From Balneola sp. (GTDB lineage Bacteria > Bacteroidota > Rhodothermia > Balneolales > Balneolaceae), in the NCBI GenBank assembly GCA_017640785.1, contig JAEPPZ010000005.1:1-64000 (forward strand): DNA of 64,000 nucleotides, given 5' to 3'. The translations under genes and the position numbers were made by a program. Under the pieces are notes generated by a model that searched no databases, was not told the origin of the DNA, and saw nothing but the letters and a program-made list of their open reading frames with translations. Below, piece by piece: positions 35,500 to 45,499 of this stretch. Within the stretch, counting starts at the first letter, position 1; every line of letters begins with the position of its first letter.

Positions 35500-37293
35500 T
35501 TATTTGTTTTTTGAGATTTGCTTATTCAACTCTTCCGCTTCTTCGATCATCATCTCTAGCGACTTCAACCCTTTGTTCCAAAAATTCGGATCAGTAATAT
35601 CTAATCCCATTTTTGCTACTAATTCGTGTGGCCATTCTGATCCACCTGCGCTTAGCAGTTCCATATATTTATCAGCGAAACCATCAGGGCGTTCTGTAAA
35701 CTCCTGATACAAAGCCATCACCAGTAACTCACCGAATGCATACGCATACACATAACCCGGAGTGTGTAAAAAGTGAGGAATATAGCTCCACCATATCCCA
35801 TATTCATCAGTTAAAGTAACCGAATCACCGTATAATTTTTCCTGTTGCTCCATCCACAATTCTGAAAAACGCTCGGTAGTTAATTCGCCTTCTTCTCTTC
35901 GGGCAGTATGAATAGCATCTTCAAATCTGTTCATAGAGATCTGTCGGAATACCGTTGCAATGGTATCATCAATTTTACCGGTGATCAGTGCCAGCTTTTC
36001 TTTTGGATCTTTGATCTCCTTCAACAATTTCTGAAAAACCAACATCTCACCAAAAACTGACGCCGTTTCCGCAGTAGTAAGTGGCGTTCCGGCCTGCAAC
36101 GGACCTTGTTGTCTTGATAGATATTGGTGAACTCCATGCCCTAACTCATGAGCTAATGTCTGAACATCTCTGATCTTCCCGTCAAAATTCATGAATACAT
36201 ACGGGTGAACCGATGGAACTGTGCTTGCTGAATACGCGCCTCCTCTTTTACCTGGTTTTATAGCTGCATCGATCCAGTTTTTCTCAAAGAACTTTTTGGT
36301 GATCTCCCCCATTTCAGGATGAAATTTTGTATAAGCGTCCAACACCATTTCTTTGGCTTCATCCCACGAAATCGTTTCTTCATTTTGGATGATAGGAGCA
36401 TAGCGATCGTAATCCTTCATTTCATCCAAACCAAGCAAGTCAGTTTTTAACTTGTAGTATCTTTGAACCAGATCGTAATTTGATGTAACTGCTTCAACCA
36501 AAGCTTCTACTGTCTCATCATCAGTTTCGTTGGCAAGATTTCTGGATGAAACCCAGCTTTTATAATTTCTGAAGCGATCGTTGGTAGATTTATCTGCAAG
36601 AACAGTGTTAAAGATAAAAGTCAGTGTTCTGCTCAGATCGTTAAATGTTTCTGTAAGCGCTGCATGAGCTTTTTTTCTGATCTTTTGATCTCCTTCATGA
36701 AGTTTACTTAGTGCTTCCTGTTCAGTCAGCGATTCACCGTCAATATGAAATTCTGCAGCGCCGAGTGTTTCGTCAAAGAAACGAACCCAAGCACTTCGGC
36801 CGGTCACCGACTTAGCAGACATAATCTGTTCCTGTTGCTCTTCCAGAACATGCTTTTTGTAGCGTCTTGAAGAATCCAGATAATGAGAATAGAACGAAAG
36901 CTGAGGATCATTGATCAAAGCCTGTGCTTTTTCCTTATCCACTTTCAGCCATTCCACATCAAAGAAAACCAGTTTTTGACTAAGCTCAGAAGAGAGCTCA
37001 TTCGACTCTTGTACTAACTTTCCGTAATCAGAATTAGAAGTGTTGGTACTCCATTGCAGATAAGCGAACGATCCGATCTTCCCTCCTTTATCCTGAATTG
37101 CTTCATATTCCTGAAGCAATTCTTTAAACTCAGCAGCTGAAAGTGAATCTATTTTACCCTTGTATTTATCAGCAAACTTATCGGCAGCTGCCAACACCTC
37201 TTTTTTATCTTTTTGTAATTGAGGATCGTCTGAAGATTTGTAAAGATCACTCAAGTCCCAGTTAATTTTTTCTGCGCCGTTTTCAGCCTTCAT
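35500..37293 (-). CDS. pepF: Oligoendopeptidase F, M3B metallopeptidase
   Basis: The 597-residue cytoplasmic zinc peptidase contains the HEXXH motif in LAHELGHGVHQ, with the third ligand in a downstream glutamate (FGEMLVFQ), plus the M3B-typical WSYIPHFLHTPGYVYAYAFGELL near the active site. It degrades short peptides. The ATG at 37293 is chosen; an in-frame TTG 15 nt upstream adds only five residues. It is a single gene on this strand, divergent from kgd, with the two-arm repeat downstream. Confidence 0.95.
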   Translation of the reverse strand: MKAENGAEKINWDLSDLYKSSDDPQLQKDKKEVLAAADKFADKYKGKIDSLSAAEFKELLQEYEAIQDKGGKIGSFAYLQWSTNTSNSDYGKLVQESNELSSELSQKLVFFDVEWLKVDKEKAQALINDPQLSFYSHYLDSSRRYKKHVLEEQQEQIMSAKSVTGRSAWVRFFDETLGAAEFHIDGESLTEQEALSKLHEGDQKIRKKAHAALTETFNDLSRTLTFIFNTVLADKSTNDRFRNYKSWVSSRNLANETDDETVEALVEAVTSNYDLVQRYYKLKTDLLGLDEMKDYDRYAPIIQNEETISWDEAKEMVLDAYTKFHPEMGEITKKFFEKNWIDAAIKPGKRGGAYSASTVPSVHPYVFMNFDGKIRDVQTLAHELGHGVHQYLSRQQGPLQAGTPLTTAETASVFGEMLVFQKLLKEIKDPKEKLALITGKIDDTIATVFRQISMNRFEDAIHTARREEGELTTERFSELWMEQQEKLYGDSVTLTDEYGIWWSYIPHFLHTPGYVYAYAFGELLVMALYQEFTERPDGFADKYMELLSAGGSEWPHELVAKMGLDITDPNFWNKGLKSLEMMIEEAEELNKQISKNK

Positions 37294-37474
37294 ACAGGTT
37301 TTTCTCAAAGATTAAATGTAAGCTTTGAATATAGCAGTTGTAGGATGGGAATTAAAGGGTTAGTTGAGAAACTATTCCTTAAAAATCTTTGTGTTTACCT
37401 ATGACGATAATCAACAGAAGAAATATCGTTTTTTAAGATTGTAATCCTTAATTTTAAGCGCTTTTTAAATTTTC

Positions 37475-37486
37475 TTCGATATCGAA
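37475..37486. promoter_or_regulatory. TTCGATATCGAA palindrome upstream of the oxoglutarate dehydrogenase
   Basis: This perfect 12-bp palindrome is identical to the core of the operator-like palindrome at 7767-7782 and lies about 70 bp before the kgd start. No sigma-54 promoter follows it. It may be a shared regulator site or coincidence. The remaining 264-bp gap between pepF and kgd shows no other gene. Confidence 0.35.
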
Positions 37487-37557
37487 CAAATTATTTATCA
37501 GCATAAACAAACAGATTCATTTAGTTGCATACAAAATCCGCACGAGGTTAACACCCA

Positions 37558-40500
37558 TTGAAATCTCTTGAAGCCGTCTTCGGTCCTAACTCTGCTCTGG
37601 TAGAAGAACTTTACGATCAGTATAAAGAAAACCCTAATTCAGTACCTGCGCATTGGCGAAATTTTTTCGATGAGCATGATGGTAAATCAACCAATGGCTC
37701 CTCAGCTGAGAGCAGTGCTTCTGCAGTTGAAGCTCCTCCTCAGCCAAAAGCAAAACCGGCTCCCAAAAAACCGGAGGCAAGTTCAGGCGCTCCAAAAAAT
37801 GCTGAGCTGGAAAAAATTAAAGGTGTAGCTACAAAGATCGTTGAGAATATGGATCTCAGTTTAGAGGTTCCAACAGCTACTTCTTTGAGAGTGCTTCCTG
37901 TAAAAATGATGATCGAAGACAGAACTATCATCAACACGCATTTGCTTCAGCGCAATGAACCAAAAGCATCTTTTACGCATTTTATTGCATGGGCTATTAT
38001 CAAAGCTCTGGACGAATTTCCTTCTGTAAACAATGCTTACCATTTTGATGGTGACAATCATTTTAAAGTTGTTCCTGATCAGGTAAATCTTGGAATTGCG
38101 ATCGATCTTCCTAATAAAGACGGTTCCAGAAACCTTGTAGTACCTAATCTAAAAGGCGTAAATAAAATGAACTTTAAGGAGTTCTTACACGCTTACGCTG
38201 AATTGATAAATAAAGCCAGAAACGGCAAACTGCAAATTGACGATTATCAGGGAACAACGATAAGTATCACAAATCCCGGGACTATCGGAACCGTTTCTTC
38301 TGTTCCAAGATTGATGCAAGGACAAGGTGCAATTATTGCAACCGGTGCTATCGACTACCCTGCTGAATATCAGTCGATGTCGAAAGAAATACTGAACCAA
38401 CTTGGAATCAGTAAAGTAATGACGGTGACTTGTACATACGATCACCGCGTGATTCAGGGAGCAGAATCAGGTTCGTTCCTAAAAAAGATCAATGATCTGC
38501 TTACGGGACAGGAAAATTTTTATGAAGAAATTTTCAGCGACCTTGAAATTCCTTACGAGCCGATTCCTTATTCTACGGATACTTATTCAGGTCCTTTTGG
38601 TGGAAAATCTGACTCTCTGGAATATGACAGACGTGCTATCGGTGTTTGGAGATTGATCAATATGTACCGCATGCGTGGTCATGTTCTTTCTGATCTTGAT
38701 CCGCTCGGTAAAGATCCTAAATATGTTCCGGAACTGGATCTGGAATATTACGGACTTTCATTATGGGATTTGGATCGTGAATTTTATTGTGGTGGATTCG
38801 GCGGTAAAGAAAAAGCTCCTCTTCGCGAGATCGTAAAACTTCTGCGTGATACCTATTGCGGTAATATCGGTGCGGATTATATGCACTTGCTTGACCTTGA
38901 AGAGCGTCGCTGGTTACGAAACACAATGGAATCCAGTGCCAATAAAGCTGATCTTGATAAGGATGATAAAAAACAGATCCTGCACAAGCTTAATCAGGCT
39001 ATGGCTTTTGAAGAGTTTCTTCATAAAAAGTACATCGGTCACAAGCGTTTTTCATTAGAAGGTGCCGACACATTGATCCCAATGATTCACTTCATGCTGA
39101 ACCGTTCTGCTGAAAGTGGTATTGAAAAGGCATTTTTCGGAATGGCACACCGCGGAAGATTGAATATGCTGGTGAACATCATGAATAAGCCATACCATAG
39201 AGTATTCGCGGAATTTGAAGGCAGTGTGGATCCGGATTCTATTCAGGGATCAGGCGATGTTAAATATCACCTGGGAACAAAAGGCGTTCACAAAGCTGCA
39301 GAGGGTAAAGAAGTTCAACTGGAACTCATGCCAAACCCAAGTCATCTAGAAGCAGTTGATCCTGTTGTTGAAGGTGCTGTAAGAGCGATGCAGGATCACT
39401 ATGATGGTGAAAACGCCGAGAAGAAGATCTTACCTGTACTTATGCATGGTGATGCAGCATTTGCAGGACAGGGTGTTGTTCCTGAAACATTGAATATGTC
39501 CCAGCTGGAAGGATATAAAACGGGCGGAACTATTCATATTATCATCAACAACCAAATCGGATTTACTACCCTTCCTAAAGACGGACGTTCTACTGAGTAT
39601 GCTTCTGATCTGGCCAAAATGATCTTAGCTCCAATCTTCCATGTAAATGGTGATAAGCCGGAAGCAGCAGTTCATGCTATTCAAATGGCTGTTGATTACC
39701 GACAGAAGTTCGGAAAAGATGTAATTATTGATTTGATCGGATACAGAAAACATGGTCATAATGAAGGTGACGAACCTGCGTTTACACAACCGGGCATGTA
39801 TAAAGAAATTAACGATCATCCTCCGGTAAGAGACCTTTACACTCAGTTCTTAGTGAAAAACGGTGAGCTCACAGAAGATGAGACACAGGAGATCTTTGAT
39901 GAATTTGATAAGCTTCTTCTAGAAGCCTTTGAAGACGCCAAAAAATCACCGAATGTAGATATCACTGAAGATATATTCGATCGAACTGAAACAGATCAGA
40001 AAAACCGTACCAAGTTTCCGGATACCACTTACTCTGTGGACGAGCTAAAAGATATTGCAGTTAAAATTAATACTGTACCTAAAGACTTTGATGCAAATCC
40101 AAAGCTTCTGAAACAATTAGCAAAAAGAGCAGATATTGTTGAGAAGAATGAGAAGAAAATTGATTGGGGATTTGCTGAAGCACTTTCATTTGGTTCCATT
40201 TTGAAATCCGGAAGAACCATTCGTATTACCGGACAGGATGTGGAAAGAGGAACTTTCTCTCACCGTCATTCTGTATTACACGGAACTGAAACAAACCAGA
40301 CTTTCACCCCATTAAATAACCTGTCTGATGACCAGGGATATTTCCATGTTCACAACAGTTTATTGAGTGAATATGCCGCGATGGGTTTTGAATTCGGTTA
40401 CAGTGCACAAGAAAAAGATGCACTTGTTATATGGGAAGCTCAGTTTGGTGATTTTGTGAACGGAGCTCAAATTATTATTGATCAATTCCTTTCCTCCAGC

Positions 40501-41178
40501 GAAGCAAAATGGGGACAAACCACTTCATTGGTTTTAAATCTCCCTCATGGATATGAAGGTCAGGGACCTGAGCATTCATCGGCAAGATTGGAGCGTTTTC
40601 TTCAGCTTTGTGCCGAAGATAACATGCAGGTAATGAATCTGACCACTCCGGCTCAGTATTTCCATATGTTGAGAAAACAAACTTTCCAGGAAGCAAAAAA
40701 GCCGGCAGTTCTGATGACACCAAAAAGTTTGCTTCGTCACCCGATGGCAACCTCAAATACTCAGGAACTTGCGAAAGGAAAATTCCAACCATTTATTTCT
40801 GATACTGAAGTTACCGATGCTGAACGTTTGGTTATCTGCTCCGGAAAAGTGTACTACGATCTGCTTAAATATCGTCAGGATAATGATATTAAAGATGTAG
40901 CTATCGCTCGTTTGGAACAGTTCTACCCTTTCCCTGATGATGATATATCAGAGCAGCTGAAAACTTTCAAAAATGTGAAAGAAATTGTTTGGTGTCAGGA
41001 AGAACCTAAGAACATGGGAGCATGGTCATTTGTAGCCCCTCGTTTTGTAGAGCTTCTTGAAAAGGGACAAACTCTTACATATGCTGGTCGTCAGGCATCT
41101 GCATCTCCTGCAGCCGGACAAAAGAAAATACATGAAGCTGAGCAAAATGCTTTAGTTGAAGACGCATTGAAGAGATAA
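37558..41178 (+). CDS. kgd: Fused 2-oxoglutarate dehydrogenase E1 with succinyltransferase (E2) domain
   Basis: The 1206-residue TCA-cycle enzyme has an E1 N-terminal helix (1-40, ending AHWRNFFDEH), an Ala/Pro/Lys linker (about 50-85), an E2 acyltransferase domain (about 85-330, ending in TYDHRVIQGAESG, the catalytic His motif) and a full thiamine-diphosphate E1 region (about 370-1206) with GDAAFAGQGVV and MAHRGRLNMLV. This is the mycobacterial KGD architecture; the linker holds no lipoyl domain, so lipoyl transfer must use another protein. The start is a TTG with GAGG about 10 nt upstream. A terminator follows the stop. Confidence 0.93.
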   Translation: MKSLEAVFGPNSALVEELYDQYKENPNSVPAHWRNFFDEHDGKSTNGSSAESSASAVEAPPQPKAKPAPKKPEASSGAPKNAELEKIKGVATKIVENMDLSLEVPTATSLRVLPVKMMIEDRTIINTHLLQRNEPKASFTHFIAWAIIKALDEFPSVNNAYHFDGDNHFKVVPDQVNLGIAIDLPNKDGSRNLVVPNLKGVNKMNFKEFLHAYAELINKARNGKLQIDDYQGTTISITNPGTIGTVSSVPRLMQGQGAIIATGAIDYPAEYQSMSKEILNQLGISKVMTVTCTYDHRVIQGAESGSFLKKINDLLTGQENFYEEIFSDLEIPYEPIPYSTDTYSGPFGGKSDSLEYDRRAIGVWRLINMYRMRGHVLSDLDPLGKDPKYVPELDLEYYGLSLWDLDREFYCGGFGGKEKAPLREIVKLLRDTYCGNIGADYMHLLDLEERRWLRNTMESSANKADLDKDDKKQILHKLNQAMAFEEFLHKKYIGHKRFSLEGADTLIPMIHFMLNRSAESGIEKAFFGMAHRGRLNMLVNIMNKPYHRVFAEFEGSVDPDSIQGSGDVKYHLGTKGVHKAAEGKEVQLELMPNPSHLEAVDPVVEGAVRAMQDHYDGENAEKKILPVLMHGDAAFAGQGVVPETLNMSQLEGYKTGGTIHIIINNQIGFTTLPKDGRSTEYASDLAKMILAPIFHVNGDKPEAAVHAIQMAVDYRQKFGKDVIIDLIGYRKHGHNEGDEPAFTQPGMYKEINDHPPVRDLYTQFLVKNGELTEDETQEIFDEFDKLLLEAFEDAKKSPNVDITEDIFDRTETDQKNRTKFPDTTYSVDELKDIAVKINTVPKDFDANPKLLKQLAKRADIVEKNEKKIDWGFAEALSFGSILKSGRTIRITGQDVERGTFSHRHSVLHGTETNQTFTPLNNLSDDQGYFHVHNSLLSEYAAMGFEFGYSAQEKDALVIWEAQFGDFVNGAQIIIDQFLSSSEAKWGQTTSLVLNLPHGYEGQGPEHSSARLERFLQLCAEDNMQVMNLTTPAQYFHMLRKQTFQEAKKPAVLMTPKSLLRHPMATSNTQELAKGKFQPFISDTEVTDAERLVICSGKVYYDLLKYRQDNDIKDVAIARLEQFYPFPDDDISEQLKTFKNVKEIVWCQEEPKNMGAWSFVAPRFVELLEKGQTLTYAGRQASASPAAGQKKIHEAEQNALVEDALKR

Positions 41179-41202
41179 CAACTCAGATCATGTTAAATAT
41201 TC

Positions 41203-41240
41203 AAGCCCGATAATTAATTTTATCGGGCTTTTTTTATTTT
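41203..41240 (+). terminator. Rho-independent terminator of the oxoglutarate dehydrogenase gene
   Basis: AAGCCCGATA (41203-41212) pairs with TATCGGGCTT (41221-41230) around an 8-nt AT loop and is followed by a run of T from 41231. It begins 24 nt after the stop codon. It is the clearest terminator in the window. Confidence 0.9.
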
Positions 41241-41294
41241 CTTCTTGACTCTCCACTAACGTCATGTCCTATCTTTGGAAAAAATCAGAGAATC

Positions 41295-41402
41295 ATGAGA
41301 ACATATTCAATTGGGGAACTGGCTAAACTGGCCGAAGTTTCAATCAGAACTCTTAGACATTATAATAAAACAAAGCTTATTGAACGAGCTAAGTATAATT
41401 AA
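41295..41402 (+). pseudogene. Truncated MerR-family regulator (N-terminal HTH only)
   Basis: A 35-codon frame encodes MRTYSIGELAKLAEV and continues SIRTLRHYN, the winged helix-turn-helix start of MerR regulators, then stops after LIERAKYN, where the family continues with a GYR-containing wing. Too short to bind DNA as a MerR dimer, it is probably a remnant. The following bases run directly into an inverted repeat (41409-41469), suggesting truncation by that repeat or a linked deletion. No downstream fragment of the regulator is seen. Confidence 0.75.
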
Positions 41403-41408
41403 AGTAAT

Positions 41409-41469
41409 CAACAACCAACGCCAATTACCCAATCACCAAGTTAAATAATTAATTGGTGATTGGTTGTTG
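41409..41469. repeat. Hairpin repeat at the end of the MerR remnant
   Basis: CAATCACCAA (41430-41439) pairs perfectly with TTGGTGATTG (41453-41462), and outer CAACAACCAA and TTGGTTGTTGG add an overlapping second pairing. It lies between the remnant and the T9SS nuclease gene end (41503). Together with the terminator and remnant it accounts for the 324-bp gap after kgd. Confidence 0.65.
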
Positions 41470-41502
41470 GATATCCTCTTTGTTGGAAGTTCTTCTGGTC
41501 TC

Positions 41503-44100
41503 TTACTTAATAAGAACCATTTTCTTAGTAAGACTCGCACCTGTTGCTGTTTCCAGTCTGTAAATATACACTCCTGAGGCAAGTGAGCTTGCATCAAATC
41601 TAACTTCCTGTGCACCGGCAGCCTGTCTTCCATTCACCAATGTAGCAACTTTTCTTCCTGTGATATCATACACACTCAAACTTACATTTGTTGAAGAATC
41701 CAGTGTATAACTAATTGTTGTGCTCGGGTTAAAAGGATTTGGATAATTTTGATTCAGAGAAACAGTAGTCGGGGTTTCAATAATCTCATAATCGTTACTT
41801 GTAAGAACACCGAACTTAAATCGCATCCAAACAGGAAAGTGATCCGAAGTAGTACTTAAGTAACTGCCAACATAAAATGGATTTTCAACTCTTTCTGTGC
41901 CTTCAAAATAGTCGTCGCTAAGTTCTGAAGTAAAGGTTATGTGATCTATAAACGAACCGCTTGACTGTGACCCAAACCCATTACTTTCAAGGTTCTTTGT
42001 TACGATGGTATATTCAGAATCATCATCGAAGTTTTTATATGGAGATGGGTTGTCATTAAATGTAGAACTCACAATCTCATCGTTATAATCACCCAACATT
42101 ATCACATTGTCGCTGGCTCTGTTTCTATCTAAATATTCTTTTAGCTCTCCGGAAGCTGCAACTCTTTGATCGTAAGACCCTTGGTCACCAAAAGCCTTTG
42201 CATGAATATTGAATGCGTATACCTCTTGTTGCTCATTATTGATATCAGCCATAAATCTGAACATTAATGGATAACGTCCGTTTGCCCAATTTGACTGTGT
42301 AAATCCATCGCTTGATGAAAGTGTTACACCTGAAAGAGAATCTATGCTACTTCTTTTAAATAGGAACGCTGTTTCCTGAGTTTGTGAGAAATTTGCAAGG
42401 AACCCGCCGTAATCTTCAAGACTATCAACCAGAGCATTAAATCTGTTAGGGCTTGATATTTCCTGAAGAGCGTAAATATCAGCATCAATGGTTTCAACTA
42501 CAGTGATCACATTTCGCAATTGCAGATCATCATCTTCAGGTCCGTTACCGGCATCTCCAAACCATTCAACATTCCAGGTAACTACATCCAGAGTTTGGTC
42601 TTTTGAAACTTCATCTCCCGGATAGCTTACTTCTTCAACACCCATGTCCTCAGTGAATCTTGGAAGTAATTGATAAGTACCTCCAAACTGACCAATGACA
42701 CCGATTATATTTGAAGGCTCGGTTGGAGCAATAGCATCTACAAGATTTGTGTTGTTATCGATTCTCATTTCTGCAGTTCCTACGCCATCAGCAATACCAT
42801 AGTTCTGATTTCCCTGAAAAGCACCGGAGTGATCAATGGTTACATTTTGAACAACTACTAACTGACCTTCGTTAGCTTCCATGTTAAGTTGCTCAAGATT
42901 TACAATTCTTGGTGTTACTTCCTTTTTCTCTACATCAAATACTTCGTAGACGATATTATCATCTTCCTCTGTATCTGAGATCTGGAGTAAAAAGTCTTCG
43001 TCCGCTCCCGGAACTCCACCTTTAAATACAGTTAATGGTCCGGATACCTGAATAGAATCTCCGATCTCGGCTGCTAAATGCAGTGGTTGCCAAAACACAG
43101 CAATACCTGCTGTTGCGTCCTGCATATATAACGGACCGCCAAATTGATTTGCTACGGTAACTCGTCCTGCAACAGTCACTCTAGTTCCAAGCGGAAGCTG
43201 ACGTGCATCAACTATAGAAATCACATCTCCATCTGCAAAACCTTCTCCACTCAGAGTAAGGGAAAAACTTGAAGCATTATCTGCATTACTGGTAATGGTA
43301 ATGTTTCCCTGAAATGTACCATCATTGGTTGGCTCAAAAGTCAGTGTAAGATCTGTGGTTTCGTTAAATGCCAGTGTACTGTCAGAAAGAGTTGATGATG
43401 AAAAACCTTCACCTGTCACTGTTACATCAGAAATAACAAGATCAGGATTTCCTGTGTTCTTGATTTCCATTGTTTTGGTAAGCTGCTTTCCTTCAAGTGT
43501 GGAACCAAAAGAAATTACATCAGAGTTATTCGCAGTGGCATTATCCACTAATACACTTATAGTTGCCTCTGCAGCCGCTTCCACATAATCAGTTATGCGA
43601 ATGTCGTCAATATTCATTCTGTCTGTTCCGGCCGACTGAATGAATTTAAATCGGATATTTCCTTCTACTTGTACAGGAATAGTATACTCAGTGAGCTCTG
43701 CCGGTGCGATAATTACATCGCCCACGTTGGTCCAGTTTGAACCTCCATCCGTTGAATACTGAACCTGAAGCGCTGCATCTTCAGAGTTATTTCCATAATG
43801 AGCGAGTTGGAAAGAAACTTCATCAGCACCGTTTGGCTTGTCGAATTGCATGAAGATGTTTCCCATCTTACCATTTCTCCTATCCATTCTAACACCTTGC
43901 GAACCGTTATACTTATCATTCGTTCCATTCCCAAGTAACGCATCATCTAAAAACCAGTTTCCGGTGGATAACGCAACTGTTTCTCCATTGTAAAAGCCTT
44001 TATCTCCACTATCAAAATTCTCAAAGAACTGAGCTTGACTTAATGAGGTTAATAATAAAGTTAGAAATAGAAGTGAAAATGAATAACGTAGTAATTTCAT
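41503..44100 (-). CDS. Exported endonuclease/exonuclease/phosphatase-family protein with T9SS sorting domain
   Basis: The 865-residue precursor has a signal peptide (ending SLSQAQ), an N-terminal jelly-roll-like region (about 25-175), a choice-of-anchor-D beta domain (about 180-285), an OB-like region (about 290-470), then an endonuclease/exonuclease/phosphatase domain (about 500-770: LDVVTWNVEW, DADIYALQEI, FNIHAKAFG, MLGDYNDE, DHFPVW). The C-terminus (about 785-865) is a type IX secretion sorting domain with SLNQNYPNPFNPSTT and ending KKMVLIK. It is thus a surface or secreted nuclease, possibly acquiring phosphate or nucleotides. The secretion machinery itself is not in the window. Confidence 0.93.
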   Translation of the reverse strand: MKLLRYSFSLLFLTLLLTSLSQAQFFENFDSGDKGFYNGETVALSTGNWFLDDALLGNGTNDKYNGSQGVRMDRRNGKMGNIFMQFDKPNGADEVSFQLAHYGNNSEDAALQVQYSTDGGSNWTNVGDVIIAPAELTEYTIPVQVEGNIRFKFIQSAGTDRMNIDDIRITDYVEAAAEATISVLVDNATANNSDVISFGSTLEGKQLTKTMEIKNTGNPDLVISDVTVTGEGFSSSTLSDSTLAFNETTDLTLTFEPTNDGTFQGNITITSNADNASSFSLTLSGEGFADGDVISIVDARQLPLGTRVTVAGRVTVANQFGGPLYMQDATAGIAVFWQPLHLAAEIGDSIQVSGPLTVFKGGVPGADEDFLLQISDTEEDDNIVYEVFDVEKKEVTPRIVNLEQLNMEANEGQLVVVQNVTIDHSGAFQGNQNYGIADGVGTAEMRIDNNTNLVDAIAPTEPSNIIGVIGQFGGTYQLLPRFTEDMGVEEVSYPGDEVSKDQTLDVVTWNVEWFGDAGNGPEDDDLQLRNVITVVETIDADIYALQEISSPNRFNALVDSLEDYGGFLANFSQTQETAFLFKRSSIDSLSGVTLSSSDGFTQSNWANGRYPLMFRFMADINNEQQEVYAFNIHAKAFGDQGSYDQRVAASGELKEYLDRNRASDNVIMLGDYNDEIVSSTFNDNPSPYKNFDDDSEYTIVTKNLESNGFGSQSSGSFIDHITFTSELSDDYFEGTERVENPFYVGSYLSTTSDHFPVWMRFKFGVLTSNDYEIIETPTTVSLNQNYPNPFNPSTTISYTLDSSTNVSLSVYDITGRKVATLVNGRQAAGAQEVRFDASSLASGVYIYRLETATGASLTKKMVLIK

Positions 44101-44210
44101 ATAAATTTTAAATGTGTATTGAAAACAGACTTAAAGATACCATTCTCATATTAACTCTGCGTAAAAATTAATGAATTAAAATATGAAGCTTAGTTTCTTT
44201 ACCTTCGTTT

Positions 44211-44645
44211 ATGAACTATTCTCAGATTATAATTTTCTTGTTTATTTCTGCAACTCTATGTGTCAGTTGTACCTCCACTACTCAAAAAGTACCGGATTAT
44301 TTGATTGGTTCTTTTCAGGATGAATACAATATTGAATACGAACTGTCTAAAAAACTATTTTTTCAGAAGCCGGGAACCAAGTTTCATATCCTTAAATGGA
44401 ATATTGATGATCAGTATTTTATAGCTCGAAATGATTCTCTTAATTCATATGATCCAAATTTATACTCTCGTATAGATTGGATGAAGTTTGAAGAAATGCA
44501 GCCATTCGAGTGGGGATTCTGTTTAACTGCTTATAATGCTGCTACTCCTGATTCAGCTGAGATTTCTGCTGTTCCTGACCGAGACAACCCTAAAACAGGC
44601 TGCAACGGTTATCCCTTTTCCAGAATGAAACCAAGCACAAAGTAG
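44211..44645 (+). CDS. Small lipoprotein of unknown function
   Basis: The 144-residue product has a short signal sequence with lipobox CVSC (Cys20) and a mature part rich in aromatic and charged residues: KFHILKWNIDDQYFIARND and FEWGFCLTAYNA. The mature region keeps two further cysteines, in GFCLTAY and KTGCNGY, that could form a disulfide. No domain recognised. It lies divergent from the T9SS nuclease gene, and is convergent with the M23 peptidase with a 45-bp gap. Confidence 0.65.
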   Translation: MNYSQIIIFLFISATLCVSCTSTTQKVPDYLIGSFQDEYNIEYELSKKLFFQKPGTKFHILKWNIDDQYFIARNDSLNSYDPNLYSRIDWMKFEEMQPFEWGFCLTAYNAATPDSAEISAVPDRDNPKTGCNGYPFSRMKPSTK

Positions 44646-44690
44646 TTTGGATCCTCTTTTCGAATTACTTTTTTAACTTGTCCTGACCTT

Positions 44691-45395
44691 CTACAGTCCC
44701 TGAAATAAATCTTTGTTAAGCTGTACTGAATCTTTCTTAACAAACTTAAATGGAGATGCAAAGGCTTCTTTCGGAGAACTTTCAGAAGATCTGTATAAAC
44801 CTCCGCCGGTTTCCAGAATTTCAACAGCTTTTAAAGATTCGTTTGCAGGACCCTCGTATATATATCCGTAAATATTCCTGTAAAGAACTACATGGACATG
44901 GCATCCTGTTGAATTTCCTGTGCTTCCAATTTTACCGATCAAATCTCCTTCATTTACATATTCTCCTTTAAAAGCTTCTAAAATTTCAAAATGAGCTGCC
45001 CTGAGTGCGAAAGTTGAATCTTTATCAGACTGAATGATCACCTGATTTCCATATCCCGTAAGTAAATGATTTGGGACTTCTGTTACAGTAGAATAGATCA
45101 CTTTCCCTGAAAAAGGAGCTCTGAACGGCTGCCCAAAGCATTCTGATTCAATAGGCAAAGAATAGTCTATTGCAAAATGATCAGATCCATTATGAGTAGC
45201 TTCTCCATGTCCTCTGGTTATCACCCACCCTTCAACTTCTGTGAATGGCCATTTAATTATTGATAGTTCAGGTGGTACAAAGGTATCTAACCCAATTGAA
45301 CCTGTTCTATTTACACTGGAATCATCCGAACAACTGATCAATAAAAAGATCACCGATAAAGTATAAAGCAATATATTTCGTACGCTTATTCTCAT
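44691..45395 (-). CDS. M23-family peptidase, lipoprotein
   Basis: The 234-residue precursor has a lipobox (LLISC, Cys22) and an M23/LytM domain. The zinc ligands are visible as HNGSDHFAIDY (first His and Asp) and HVHVVLY (last His), with AAHFEI in between as in active members. It should hydrolyse peptidoglycan cross-bridges in the periplasm or anchor to the outer membrane. All catalytic residues are kept, so it is not a degenerate activator type. Between 45396 and the next gene there is only an AT-rich divergent promoter region. Confidence 0.87.
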   Translation of the reverse strand: MRISVRNILLYTLSVIFLLISCSDDSSVNRTGSIGLDTFVPPELSIIKWPFTEVEGWVITRGHGEATHNGSDHFAIDYSLPIESECFGQPFRAPFSGKVIYSTVTEVPNHLLTGYGNQVIIQSDKDSTFALRAAHFEILEAFKGEYVNEGDLIGKIGSTGNSTGCHVHVVLYRNIYGYIYEGPANESLKAVEILETGGGLYRSSESSPKEAFASPFKFVKKDSVQLNKDLFQGL

Positions 45396-45499
45396 TCAGG
45401 AGATTTTATTATTTCACCAAAGTTTGTTATAGATTCCTTTTAAATATATTCTATAATAATAAATTAGAAAACATCTAAGCATCCAAATAAACCAATTGT

